Source: Frigoribacterium sp. Leaf263 (GTDB taxonomy: Bacteria > Actinomycetota > Actinomycetes > Actinomycetales > Microbacteriaceae). Taken from it: DNA of 64,000 nucleotides. Location of the stretch: the NCBI RefSeq assembly GCF_001422285.1, contig NZ_LMMO01000001.1:782370-846369 (forward strand), read 5' to 3'. This document shows positions 55,609 through 63,968 of the stretch, piece after piece (within the stretch, counting starts at the first letter, position 1; every line of letters begins with the position of its first letter). The notes under the pieces were generated by a model that did not search any database, was not told where the DNA came from, and was given only the letters and a program-made list of their open reading frames with translations. The position numbers and the translations under genes were made by a program.

Positions 55609-56562
55609 TCAGTCCTCGCGCGGGACGCGCACGCGCAGCGCACCCGCGTCGACGGTCGTGCGGAAGCCGATGGCGGTGCCGAAGCCGTCGCCGTCGAGCT
55701 CGATCTCCGCGGGCTCCGACAGCTTCGCGGTCAGCTGCTTCGCCTTGACGTAGTTCAGGGCCGCGATCTCGCGCGACCCGACGATCCGCTTGAGCGGGGT
55801 GCGCTGGACCAGCCCGTTCTCGATCAGCACCTTGCCGATGATCTGCAGCCAGTGGACGATGCCCTCGGGGCGCAGCATCATCACGTCGAAGACGCCGTCG
55901 TCGATGGCCGCGTCGGGCAGCAGCAGGATGTTGCCGGTGAGCGTGCCGCAGTTGCCGACGATGACGGTGTTCGCGTGCATCCGCTTCGTCGGGCCGTCGT
56001 CGAACCGGTACCGGAGCTTGAGGGTGTTCTCGTCGCGCAGCGCGACGACGATGGCCTTGACGTAGGCGAGCCAGCCGATCTTGGCCTTGAGGTCCTCGTC
56101 GGTCGCGGCGAGCATCTTCGCGTCGATGCCGACGCCCGCCATCACGAGGAACGCGTGCTTCTGGATCGACCCGTCGGCGGCGCGGATCTCGATGCGCCCG
56201 AGGTCGATGGCGCGATCCCGGCCGGTGAAGGCCGTGTGGATCGAGTTGTCGACGTCGTCGAGCGTGAGGTTCATGTTGCGGGCGAGCAGGTTGCCGGTCC
56301 CCGACGGCAGCAGGGCGAACGCGACGTCGCGGTCGGCGATCGTCTCGGCCACGATCCGCACGGTCCCGTCGCCGCCGGCGGCGATCACCAGGTCGACCCC
56401 CGCCTCCAGCGCCTCGAGCGCGGCACCGCGGCCCGGGTCCTCCTTCGACGTGCTGAACCACAGCGTGTCGTCCCACCCGGCCGCGGTCTGCTCGCGATCG
56501 ACGACCGCCTTGACGGCGTCGAGATCGATCTTGATGGGGTTGTAGACCACGGCTGCGCGCAT
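55609..56562 (-). CDS. Diacylglycerol kinase family lipid kinase (DgkB/YegS-like)
   Basis: This 317-residue protein has the DAGK catalytic motif GGDGT (63-67), LLPSGTGNLLARNMNL for nucleotide binding, and the C-terminal IELDGDGFG. It phosphorylates diacylglycerol or a related lipid using ATP at the membrane face. Start at MRAAVVYNP; an in-frame ATG 33 nt upstream is less likely. It follows the Asp23-type operon on the same strand after 72 bp. Confidence 0.9.
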   Translation of the reverse strand: MRAAVVYNPIKIDLDAVKAVVDREQTAAGWDDTLWFSTSKEDPGRGAALEALEAGVDLVIAAGGDGTVRIVAETIADRDVAFALLPSGTGNLLARNMNLTLDDVDNSIHTAFTGRDRAIDLGRIEIRAADGSIQKHAFLVMAGVGIDAKMLAATDEDLKAKIGWLAYVKAIVVALRDENTLKLRYRFDDGPTKRMHANTVIVGNCGTLTGNILLLPDAAIDDGVFDVMMLRPEGIVHWLQIIGKVLIENGLVQRTPLKRIVGSREIAALNYVKAKQLTAKLSEPAEIELDGDGFGTAIGFRTTVDAGALRVRVPRED

Positions 56563-56634
56563 GACGACTCTCTGTCGAGGGGACGGAGCCTCCATGAAAC
56601 CGCAGATCGGAGCCCGGTGGTCGCTCCCGAAGGC

Positions 56635-56982
56635 TCAGCCGGGGCGATCGGCGTCGGGCCGGTCGACCAGATGCGCCGTCACGGTCACCAGCGTCTGCCC
56701 GCCGTCGTCCGCCTCGAGTCGGGTGCGGAGCGCCTCGGCGGCCCGACCGAGGATCTCGGGCGTCGACCCGTCGAGGTCGGTGGCGACGTGGGCGGTCACG
56801 GCGACGAGTCCCTCGCTGCGGTCGACGAGCACGAGTCCCGTCGAGTCCGCCCAGTCGAGCTCGGCGGCGACGGCGCGCACGGTCGACTCGACCGCGGGGT
56901 GGGCGTCGAAGACGTCGATGACGCCCTCGACCCGTCGCAGCAGGTCGGTCAGGGTCTGCGACAGTCGGTCGTCGGTGGTCAT
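56635..56982 (-). CDS. Small protein of the Asp23/sigma operon (115 aa)
   Basis: This 115-residue protein has helix-strand alternation (LTDLLRRVEGVIDVFDAHPAVESTVRAVAAEL, then VAVTAHVATDLDG and TLVTVTAHLVDRP) similar in rhythm to Asp23 proteins but with no firm family match. It is last in an operon coupled by ATGA overlaps: sigma factor, Asp23, then this gene. Presumably it acts with the Asp23 proteins at the envelope. Confidence 0.7.
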   Translation of the reverse strand: MTTDDRLSQTLTDLLRRVEGVIDVFDAHPAVESTVRAVAAELDWADSTGLVLVDRSEGLVAVTAHVATDLDGSTPEILGRAAEALRTRLEADDGGQTLVTVTAHLVDRPDADRPG

Positions 56983-57572
56983 GGGTCGTCCGTCCGGGGG
57001 AGGAAGACGTCGTCGATCACGATGTCGACGGCGGCGATCGTCAGGTGGGTGTGGCGCGTCAGGGTCTCGACGATGCGGGCACGGAGGTCGTCCGCGACGC
57101 CGCGGATGTCGTCGCCGTAGCGGACGGCCGCCGTGACCTCGACGGTGACGGGCGCGCCGGGCGTCGTCACGTCGCCGCTGAAGGTGGTGGCTCCGAGCAC
57201 GACCCCGCCGTCGGCGTCGCCGGTCCGACGGACGAGTCCCCGGGCGGCCGCCTCGGTGATGCGCAGGTCGATGCCGGCGTCGGGGTGCCCGAGGGGGATC
57301 TCCCGACCGCCGACGACCTCGCGTCGGATCGACTCGAGCAGACCGCTGATCCACCGGCCGTCGCGATCGGGCTCGCGGGTCGCCTCGTGCTCGAGGGAGG
57401 CGCGTGACAGGTCGTGCACCTGGGCGAGCGAGATGAGATAGAGACGGCAGGCCGCCGAGCCCTCGATGCCGGGGTCGCGGGGCGTGCGGCCGCTGTCGAG
57501 GTAGTCGCTGAGGCGTTCGACGGAGTAGCCGTCGACGGTCTGATCGGGCAGGGCGTCATCGGGGATCGTCAT
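56979..57572 (-). CDS. Asp23/Gls24-family protein
   Basis: The start at 57572 is fixed by the ATGA overlap with the sigma gene and a well-spaced GGAGG; an ATG two codons upstream has no room for a ribosome site. The 197-residue protein has a sigma-associated N-terminal half (YSVERLSDYLDSGRTPRDPGIEGSAACRLYLISLAQVHDL) and an Asp23 domain in the second half (PVTVEVTAAVRYGDDIRGVADDLRARIVETL). Asp23 proteins form membrane-bound filaments tied to cell-wall stress. Confidence 0.82.
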   Translation of the reverse strand: MTIPDDALPDQTVDGYSVERLSDYLDSGRTPRDPGIEGSAACRLYLISLAQVHDLSRASLEHEATREPDRDGRWISGLLESIRREVVGGREIPLGHPDAGIDLRITEAAARGLVRRTGDADGGVVLGATTFSGDVTTPGAPVTVEVTAAVRYGDDIRGVADDLRARIVETLTRHTHLTIAAVDIVIDDVFLPRTDDP

Positions 57573-58126
57573 CGCCATGCCTCCATCTCCGTCATCAGGA
57601 AGGTGCGTGCCCGGGCTATGCAGCCGCGGACGGTCGAGACCGACATCCCCAGGGCCTCGGCGATCTCGGCGTACGAGTACTCGGCCGTCTCGCGCAGCAG
57701 CCAACAGCGTCGCTGGTCGAGGGGCAGCTTGTCGAGAGCCGACCACATCGCGTCCATCTGGAACCGCGTCTCGACGACGCGATCGGGGGACTGCGACCGG
57801 GGGGCCTCGGGGTCGCGCTGGTCGATGTCGTCGTGGTCGCGGCGGACCCTGAGGCGGTCGATGCTCTTGTTGCTGACGATGCGCATCATCCAGTTGCGGA
57901 TCTGCGCGGGGTTCTCGAGATCGCCCAGTCGGCGCCACGCCGTCAGGAAGGCGTCCTGCACGACGTCGTCGGACTCGAGGTCGGAGCCGAGGAGGCGCGA
58001 GGCGTACACGCGCATCAGCGGACCGTGTCGACGGGCCAGGACCTCGTAGGCGTGGACGTCCCCGTCGCGTGCGCGAGCGGCGAGGAGCGCGTCGCCGGCG
58101 TCGGGGAGGGGATCGTCGGCGGTGAT
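57569..58126 (-). CDS. ECF sigma factor, probably starting at a non-ATG codon
   Basis: From the ATG at 58015 the protein has 148 residues and contains regions 2 (DDVVQDAFLTAWRRLGDLENPAQIRNWMMRIVSNKSIDRLR) and 4 (QRRCWLLRETAEYSYAEIAEALGMSVSTVRG). The open frame continues upstream with a perfect region 2.1 start (DALLAARARDGDVHAYEVLARRHGPL), but no ATG, GTG or TTG occurs before a GAGGAGG site. An ATC at 58126, 5 nt after that site, is the likely start, giving 185 residues. It is the first gene of the minus-strand Asp23 operon and faces a second Asp23 operon. Confidence 0.8.
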   Translation of the reverse strand: MTADDPLPDAGDALLAARARDGDVHAYEVLARRHGPLMRVYASRLLGSDLESDDVVQDAFLTAWRRLGDLENPAQIRNWMMRIVSNKSIDRLRVRRDHDDIDQRDPEAPRSQSPDRVVETRFQMDAMWSALDKLPLDQRRCWLLRETAEYSYAEIAEALGMSVSTVRGCIARARTFLMTEMEAWR

Positions 58127-58301
58127 GACGTCCTCCTCGCAGCGATCCGATCGGGCGATCGGTCGATCGCGCCCTCCGTGGATACCACCTCGCCGTCCGG
58201 CGGGTCGCGGCGCTGGCCGGTAACGGCTGTCGGGCCGGGCCGCGGGTGTCGGACGGGCCGCAAAACGAGTCTCCGGAGCGCGGAGTCTGAAAGGAGTCTG
58301 A

Positions 58302-58340
58302 ATGACCGTGACCTCCGCCGGGCTCGATGCGTCTGAATGA
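58302..58340 (+). CDS. Possible 12-codon leader peptide before the asp23 operon
   Basis: ATG at 58302 follows AAAGGAG with ideal 6-7 nt spacing. The frame encodes MTVTSAGLDASE and ends 71 nt before the asp23 start. Nearby GAGTCTGA is repeated (58283, 58294 region). It may be a regulatory upstream ORF. No conservation evidence is available. Confidence 0.35.
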   Translation: MTVTSAGLDASE

Positions 58341-58411
58341 TGTGTCCCGCTTCACGGGCACCGCAGGACCTGCCAGCAGGCCCCGCGACATCGACATCAA
58401 GGAGCAGTCCC

Positions 58412-58852
58412 ATGAGCACCGTCACCCCCGCCACCACCGGCTCCGCCGCCGCGAAGACCTCGGGCGCCTCGACCGCCGGCAAGAACACGATCGCCGACGG
58501 CGTCGTCTCGAAGGTCGCCGGCATCGCCGCCCGCGAGGTCCGTGGAGTCCACGACCTCGGCAACGGCGCGGCCCGTGCCATCGGCGCGATCCGCAACGCG
58601 ATCAACCAGCAGGACCGCAGCCAGGGCGTCTCCGTCGAGGTCGGCGAGAAGCAGGTCGCGGCCGACATCGTGATCGTCGCCGAGTACCCGGTCGAGCTCC
58701 AGCGCGTAGCCGACGAGGTCCGCAAGTCGGTCTCCGAGGCCATCTCGCAGGTCGTCGGCATGGAGGTCGCCGAGATCAACGTCACCGTCTCCGACGTGTA
58801 CATCCCCTCGGACGACAACGACGACGACGCCGACGACAGCCGCGTCCAGTGA
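58412..58852 (+). CDS. Asp23/Gls24-family envelope stress protein
   Basis: The ATG at 58412 follows AAGGAG. The 146-residue protein has a Ser/Thr/Ala-rich head (1-40), then the Asp23 domain: IADGVVSKVAGIAAREVRGVHDLG, VSVEVGEKQVAADIVIVAEYPVELQRVADEVRKSVSEAISQVVGMEVAEINVTVSDVYI. An acidic Asp-rich tail ends it. It begins a tightly overlapping operon (GTGA, GTGA, ATGA, ATGA). Confidence 0.93.
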   Translation: MSTVTPATTGSAAAKTSGASTAGKNTIADGVVSKVAGIAAREVRGVHDLGNGAARAIGAIRNAINQQDRSQGVSVEVGEKQVAADIVIVAEYPVELQRVADEVRKSVSEAISQVVGMEVAEINVTVSDVYIPSDDNDDDADDSRVQ

Positions 58853-59037
58853 CCGCCACGACCACCGGCATGCTCGTCGGCGCGGTCCTCGCGCTGACCG
58901 CAGTGGCCTTCGGGTTCTGGGCCTTCATCTTCGTCGCGATCGCCATGGCCGTCGGCTTCGGCGTCGGACGTGTCGTCGAGGGCAAGCTCGACGTCCGTGG
59001 TCTCGCGGACGCCCTCCGCGGGCGGCGGTCGTCGTGA
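58849..59037 (+). CDS. Small membrane protein (DUF2273-like, 62 aa)
   Basis: GTG start inside the asp23 stop. The 62-residue protein has one long or two tightly packed membrane segments (LVGAVLALTAVAFGFWAFIFVAIAMAVGFGVG) and a basic C-terminal helix (LADALRGRRSS). Such small proteins accompany Asp23 clusters and probably anchor Asp23 to the membrane. It is too short for most searches and has good codon bias. Confidence 0.85.
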   Translation: MTATTTGMLVGAVLALTAVAFGFWAFIFVAIAMAVGFGVGRVVEGKLDVRGLADALRGRRSS

Positions 59038-59387
59038 CCGCGGCGGTGACGGCCGACCAGACCCTCCACGGCCGGAACAAGATCACGTCGCGTGCCGTCC
59101 GCCGGGTCGTGTCGGCCGTCACCGCGGAGGCCCTCGAGGTCACCGCGTCCGACGTGTCGGTCGAACTGGCCGACCGTGACGGCGCGCTCAGCGTGATCGC
59201 CAAGACCCCCATCCGGATCACTCCGCTGGGGCTCCCCACCCGTTCGTCGGGCACCCTGCTCGAGCGCCTCACCTCGGCGCAGAGCACCATCCGCGACCGC
59301 GTCCTGCAGTTGACCGGATCGTCCATCGACCGCGTCGACCTCCAGATCACCGGCGCCGAACTCCGTGAGAGGAAGCGGGTCTCATGA
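59034..59387 (+). CDS. Asp23/Gls24-like protein (117 aa)
   Basis: GTG start inside the preceding stop. It lacks the acidic tail of the first Asp23. The recognisable part is KITSRAVRRVVSAVTAEALEVTASDVSVELADRDGALSVIAKTPI, then IRDRVLQLTGSSIDRVDLQITGA. It probably co-assembles with the other Asp23 proteins. Confidence 0.82.
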   Translation: MTAAVTADQTLHGRNKITSRAVRRVVSAVTAEALEVTASDVSVELADRDGALSVIAKTPIRITPLGLPTRSSGTLLERLTSAQSTIRDRVLQLTGSSIDRVDLQITGAELRERKRVS

Positions 59388-59962
59388 GCAGCAGCTCGCT
59401 CTACCGGCGCATCGTGCGCCGCGAGACGCATTCGTCGCGGGCCGTCATCGCGATCACCCTCGCGGTGATCCTGATCGTCGTGCTCGCCTGGATCGGCACG
59501 GAGTCCGTGCTCGCCGCCATCGGTCAGCAGCCCCTGCTCGTGGCGCCGGCCGACGCCGCCGGTGCGGTCCTCGACGCCGCCGGAGCGGCCGTGGGAGTGC
59601 TCACGGCCATCGGCGCCGTGGTGGCCCTGATCGGTCTCGTCCTCATCATCGTGTCGCTCGCCCCCGGGCGCCGCGGTCGCCGTGCCGGAGGGATCGGACG
59701 CACCGCGGCCGTCGTCGACGACCGGGTCATCGCCCGTTCGCTCGCCCGCACGGCCAGCTACGCCGGCGACGTCGACCCCTCGCAGGTCAGCGTCAGCGTC
59801 GGCAAGCGGAAGGCCCTCATCGAGGTGACCCGCACCTCCGGTCGCAACACCGACGTGCGCAGCATCGACGAGGCCGTCCGCGACGAGCTCGACGCGTACG
59901 ACTTCAGCCCGGCGCTCAAGCACACCGTGCGCCTGTCCAAGAAAGGAACGGTCGGAGCATGA
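59384..59962 (+). CDS. DUF6286-type membrane protein
   Basis: This 192-residue protein has two membrane segments (about 21-45 and 70-95) and a C-terminal cytosolic domain of about 85 residues (DRVIARSLARTASYAGDVDPSQVSVSVGKRKALIEVTRTSG). It is found in actinobacterial Asp23 clusters. It is joined to its neighbours by ATGA overlaps on both sides. Confidence 0.85.
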   Translation: MSSSSLYRRIVRRETHSSRAVIAITLAVILIVVLAWIGTESVLAAIGQQPLLVAPADAAGAVLDAAGAAVGVLTAIGAVVALIGLVLIIVSLAPGRRGRRAGGIGRTAAVVDDRVIARSLARTASYAGDVDPSQVSVSVGKRKALIEVTRTSGRNTDVRSIDEAVRDELDAYDFSPALKHTVRLSKKGTVGA

Positions 59963-60564
59963 ACAACACCAATCGCGCCCTGAACCGCCTCCTCGTCTTC
60001 GTGATCGGCCTCGTGCTGCTCGCCGGCGGCGCCGCCGTCGCCGTCGGGGCCCTCTGGCCCGACGTCCGCGACACCGTCTCGGGCGCCGCATCCGACGCCT
60101 CCGGTCCCGTCTCGGACGCCCTCTCGGGCGACCAGGTGTGGATCCTCTGGGTCGTCGCCGCAGCCTCGCTGGTGCTCATCCTGCTGCTCGTCTGGTTCGC
60201 GTTCCGTCAGGGGCACGGTCAGACCGGCGAGCTGCTGACGGTGGACGAGGGGTCGTCGCGGAACGAGCCCACCGGTGGCCGTCTCGTCATCGACGCCAAG
60301 GTCGCCGAGCAGGTCCTCGAGGAGGCGCTGGCCGACACGGCGGGCATCGTCTCGATCGACGTCACGGCGTTCCGGGTGAAGGGCGAGAACGTCCTCCGCA
60401 TCACGGCGAACGCCCGCAAGGGCGCCTCGCCCGTCGAGATCCGTCGCAGCATCGACCAGGCGGTCTCCCGCTGGGATGCGCTGCTCGGCACCGAGACGCC
60501 CGTGGTCGTCCAGATCAACGGCGGGCTCCGCACGCAGATGGCCTCCGCCACCCGCCTCGACTGA
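59959..60564 (+). CDS. amaP: AmaP-like alkaline-shock membrane anchor
   Basis: This 201-residue protein has two N-terminal membrane segments (about 10-33 and 60-84) joined by an Asp/Ser-rich loop, and an Asp23-like cytosolic domain (GRLVIDAKVAEQVLEEALADTAGIVSIDVTAFRVKGENVLRITANARKG). AmaP tethers Asp23 to the membrane in firmicutes. A hairpin follows within the cluster. Confidence 0.85.
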   Translation: MNNTNRALNRLLVFVIGLVLLAGGAAVAVGALWPDVRDTVSGAASDASGPVSDALSGDQVWILWVVAAASLVLILLLVWFAFRQGHGQTGELLTVDEGSSRNEPTGGRLVIDAKVAEQVLEEALADTAGIVSIDVTAFRVKGENVLRITANARKGASPVEIRRSIDQAVSRWDALLGTETPVVVQINGGLRTQMASATRLD

Positions 60565-60609
60565 GCCGGTCCCGACCGGATGCCCGGTCGCCGCAGCATC
60601 CGCACCACC

Positions 60610-60652
60610 GGTGATGGCCCTCGACCTCCCCCCGAGGACGAGGGCCATCACC
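60610..60652 (+). terminator. Intra-cluster hairpin, probably partial terminator
   Basis: A 14-bp perfect stem (GGTGATGGCCCTCG with CGAGGGCCATCACC) closes a 15-nt loop between amaP and the next asp23 gene. It may lower expression of the last two genes or mark a new promoter. Confidence 0.75.
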
Positions 60653-60708
60653 GTCTCCCGACCCGCACGACACCGCGTCACCCCGCATCACGATGAAAGG
60701 ACGGCCTC

Positions 60709-61746
60709 ATGACCGAGTCCACCCACCACGTCACCCCCATCGACCTCGACTCGGCCGGTCCGTCCGCCCCGGAGACGCCGGAGCAGCGCCTCGAGCGCAC
60801 CATCGCCTTCACCGTCCTCGGCGTGACGGGCGTGCACCGCCTGGGCAGCGGGGCGGCCCGCGTCGTCGGCGCCGTCCGGACCGCTCTCGGCTCGGCGGAC
60901 TCCGCCGGCGTGACGGTCGCCACGACCGACACCGGGCTGAAGGTCGACGTCTCCGTCGTCGCCGAGTACCCGACCAACGTCACCGAGCTGGCCGACACCA
61001 TCCGCACGCAGGTGCGGCACGCCGTCGGCCAGCTCGAGGGCGAGCCGGTCACCATCGACGTCGTCGTGACCGACGTGCACGGCCCGTTCGACGAGGCCGA
61101 CGCCGCCAAGGCCGCCGCCGACGCCGAGAAGGCGGAGGAGCGCAAGCGCGCCATCGCCGAGAGGAAGGCCCAGGCGAAGGAGGCCGCCGCGGCGGTCGGG
61201 GCCGAGGCCACCGAGACGGCCGACCGCGCGAGGACCGGAGCCGCCGACGCGTTCGACGACGCCAAGGACGCCGCCGCCGGTGCTCTCGACGTCGCCAAGG
61301 GCAAGGCGGCCGACGCCCTCGACGGCATCGCGGACGCGGTCGACTCCCGCGGCGCCGAGCGCACCCCGGGCGCCGACACCGCAGCCGCGCGCACGGCCGA
61401 CACCGCCGACGACGCCGTCGAGCGCACGGACGACCCGGCCGCCGAGACCACGACGGCCGCCGTCGCACCCTCGGCCGCGCAGGCCGCCGCGGACGCCGCT
61501 CAGGCCGCCGCTGACGCGGCTCAGGCGGCCGCCGACGCGGCCGAGGCGGCCGCTGCGGCCGCCGACGACACCGCCGACTCCGCGTCGGCGGACGGCCCCT
61601 CCGCGACGGACCGCGTCGACGACTGGTTCGCCACGGACGACGACGCGGACGACGAGGCCACCGCAGCCCGTGAGGCGGCGGACTCCGCCGCGGCCGACCG
61701 GGCCGACGCAGCCGCCGCCCCCGACGCGGGCGGCCGGGACCGCTGA
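60709..61746 (+). CDS. Asp23-family protein with very long Ala-rich acidic tail
   Basis: The first 130 residues form an Asp23 domain (RTIAFTVLGVTGVHRLGSGAARVVGAVRTAL, VDVSVVAEYPTNVTELADTIRTQV). The remaining 215 residues are a charged, Ala-rich helical or coiled-coil region with imperfect AAADAAQ repeats near 265-285 and an acidic end (DDWFATDDDADDEA). LEA-like stabilisation or filament spacing is possible. The ATG follows GAAAGGACG. The next gene overlaps by 1 bp (TGATG). Confidence 0.88.
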   Translation: MTESTHHVTPIDLDSAGPSAPETPEQRLERTIAFTVLGVTGVHRLGSGAARVVGAVRTALGSADSAGVTVATTDTGLKVDVSVVAEYPTNVTELADTIRTQVRHAVGQLEGEPVTIDVVVTDVHGPFDEADAAKAAADAEKAEERKRAIAERKAQAKEAAAAVGAEATETADRARTGAADAFDDAKDAAAGALDVAKGKAADALDGIADAVDSRGAERTPGADTAAARTADTADDAVERTDDPAAETTTAAVAPSAAQAAADAAQAAADAAQAAADAAEAAAAAADDTADSASADGPSATDRVDDWFATDDDADDEATAAREAADSAAADRADAAAAPDAGGRDR

Positions 61747-62156
61747 TGCTCGGCCGTCGATCGGCCGGGGCGCGACGGCCCCGCCCGCGGGCCGTCTGGG
61801 CCGCGCTGATCACGTCGACGATCGTCTGCCTCGTGATCGTGGTGGGTGTGCTCATCCCCGTGCTGACCCTCATCGGGGCGGCCGACGGCGGCACCGCCGG
61901 CGCGCTCGACGTCCCCGTCGGCGGGATCGTCGCCGCGATCGCGATCGGCTACATCCTCGCGCTCGTGCTCCTGGCGCTCATCGTCACGGTCCGCAACGGG
62001 CCGCTGGCCTGGGTCCTCGGCGTGGCGGCCGTCGTGTCGACGCTCCTCGTGTCGCTGTGGCCGCTCGTCGCGGTGGCGATCGCCGGCGTCGACCAGGTGC
62101 AGGACGTCGTCCCGTTCATCCAGGATCTCGTCCGTCAGTACGTCCCCGGGGCCTGA
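61746..62156 (+). CDS. Small integral membrane protein of the Asp23 cluster (136 aa)
   Basis: The start overlaps the preceding stop. An Arg-rich head (GRRSAGARRPRPR) precedes three or four membrane segments (about 20-42, 54-75, 82-105 and possibly 108-125). No known domain. Its end overlaps the convergent ApnL-like gene by 22 bp. Confidence 0.75.
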   Translation: MLGRRSAGARRPRPRAVWAALITSTIVCLVIVVGVLIPVLTLIGAADGGTAGALDVPVGGIVAAIAIGYILALVLLALIVTVRNGPLAWVLGVAAVVSTLLVSLWPLVAVAIAGVDQVQDVVPFIQDLVRQYVPGA

Positions 62157-63961
62157 CCCGCGCCTCCTCGGTCGATGACGGAGCCCCACGCCGGCACGAC
62201 GACCCGGCGGTCCGCGCCCCCGTCGCCGTCCGGCCCGGCGACGCGGAGGCTCACCTCCGACGACGTGAGGTTCGCCGCGATCAGCCGGAGACCGGCCGCT
62301 GTGGCGACACCGGCCAGACGGACGCCCTCGGGCAGGGCGTCCGTCGGCTCGTGCACCGCCCCTCCCGAGAGTCGCGACAGCGCCTGGACGACCTCGGCGG
62401 CCGGCGTCGCCGCGCCCGTCCCGTCACGCAGGCCCCGCGGCCCGAGGGATTCGAAGAACGACAGGCTCGCGACCCCCGGAACGGCCAGGGCCACCGCGCT
62501 CGCGACCACCCACGCGGCCGTCGCCGTCGACCCCTGACGGTGGTCGACGGTCTCGGGCCCGCCGCGCCCCGACGATCCGGACGTCGCCACGGCGTTGAAC
62601 CGCGGACGCAGCGTGATCGGCCCGACGTGCACCCGTCCGCTCGGCGCCATCGCGACGGCCTGTCGGGCGACCAGGCGCTGCATCGCGACGGACTCCCCGA
62701 TCTGGAATACGTCGGTCGCGTGCATCTGCGGCGTGATGCTGAAGGTCCACGAGTCCAGCCCGTCGGGCAGCCCCTCCCGACCGCGGTTGAGCTCGGTGAA
62801 GTGCGAGCGCGCCCCGCCGACCCGCTCGGGGTCGAGACCGGCCGCGACGAGTCCGTCGCCGAGGAGGCGCGCGGCCGTCGGCGTCGTCACCTGCGTCACC
62901 GAGTCGAAGACCCCCGCACGCACCACCCGGCACCCGGCCAGGGCCGCCGTCACGGCTCCGATCGCCGTCCCGTCGCCGGGTGCGACGACGATGCGGACGT
63001 CGAGGGCGACGGGCCCGGCCTCCGACGCGGCGCGGGCGAGGTCGGCTCGCCACGCGGGCTCGGTCGTGTCGATCTCGACGAGGAGGGTCGGACCGGGCGG
63101 AGGCGCGGCGGACGTCCCGACGGCGCCCGCGGAGGTCCCCACCTCGGGGAGCACCGCACCCGTGGGCGCCAGGCGGATCGACGACGTGCGGGCCGGGGGA
63201 GCGGGTGAGGCGACGGAGCGTCGGGAGACCCGGAGCGTCAGGGTCTGCCGCACCGCGCCTCCCTCGGGGATCTCGAAGGGGAACGGCCGGCTGAGCGGGC
63301 GGCTGTATGTCTTGAAGGAGGCGTCGGTCCAGTTGCGCTGGTCCTCCATCTCGAAGACGTCTCCGTCGACGCCGAGGTCCACGCCGAGGTCGACGCCCCG
63401 GCCGCCGACGGTCCACGACAGGGCGCGGATGTCGCGGGCGGGCTGATGCGGGGCGACGTCGACGGGGAACGCCGTCGAGGTCGTCCCGCCGTCGGGGTGA
63501 CGGACGACGAGCGCGGCGCCGGCGGACGACGGCGGGTGCAGCACGACGAGACCGACCCGGTTGGCCCGGCAGGCGCGGGTCGCGGTCGCGGCGAGGTCGA
63601 TCGTCAGCGTGTCGGTGTCGGTGCTGCTGCCGGTCGCGAGTGCGAGCGTGCCGGTCAGGTCGATGTCGCGGCCGGCGAAGCGCAGGTCGAGCCGGGCGGC
63701 GCCGTCCGTGTCGTCGAGATGCACCGGCGGGCCGTCGACGCGGGCCGTGCCCCAGTCCGCGTCGCGCGCCACGGCACGGACCCCGCGCAGCACCACCACG
63801 CCCTCGAAGCGGATGTCGGCCAGCTCATCGCCGCGCAGCTCGATCGCCCACGGGCCCGACCGCAGCTCGACGGGCGCCGGCGTCGACTCGCCCCAGGCGG
63901 CGTCGTCGGCGCGGTGAGCGTCGAGACGCGCGGGCCGGGTCGCGTCGCGCCAGTCGCTCAC
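62135..63961 (-). CDS. apnL: D-apionate lactonase-like protein (ApnL family)
   Basis: This 608-residue GTG-start protein has family blocks I associate with D-apionate lactonase: VGLVVLHPPSSAG with VVRHPDGG, DIRALSWTVGGRG, and the central FEMEDQRNWTDASFKTYSRPL. A C-terminal TIM-barrel-like half has GARSHFTELNRG and SFSITPQMHATDVFQIGES. ApnL opens D-apionolactone to D-apionate in breakdown of the plant sugar apiose. It follows the end of an SDR gene by 7 bp. A second catabolic step enzyme (ApnO) would lie outside the window. Confidence 0.82.
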   Translation of the reverse strand: MSDWRDATRPARLDAHRADDAAWGESTPAPVELRSGPWAIELRGDELADIRFEGVVVLRGVRAVARDADWGTARVDGPPVHLDDTDGAARLDLRFAGRDIDLTGTLALATGSSTDTDTLTIDLAATATRACRANRVGLVVLHPPSSAGAALVVRHPDGGTTSTAFPVDVAPHQPARDIRALSWTVGGRGVDLGVDLGVDGDVFEMEDQRNWTDASFKTYSRPLSRPFPFEIPEGGAVRQTLTLRVSRRSVASPAPPARTSSIRLAPTGAVLPEVGTSAGAVGTSAAPPPGPTLLVEIDTTEPAWRADLARAASEAGPVALDVRIVVAPGDGTAIGAVTAALAGCRVVRAGVFDSVTQVTTPTAARLLGDGLVAAGLDPERVGGARSHFTELNRGREGLPDGLDSWTFSITPQMHATDVFQIGESVAMQRLVARQAVAMAPSGRVHVGPITLRPRFNAVATSGSSGRGGPETVDHRQGSTATAAWVVASAVALAVPGVASLSFFESLGPRGLRDGTGAATPAAEVVQALSRLSGGAVHEPTDALPEGVRLAGVATAAGLRLIAANLTSSEVSLRVAGPDGDGGADRRVVVPAWGSVIDRGGAGQAPGTY

Positions 63962-63968
63962 GACGCGG

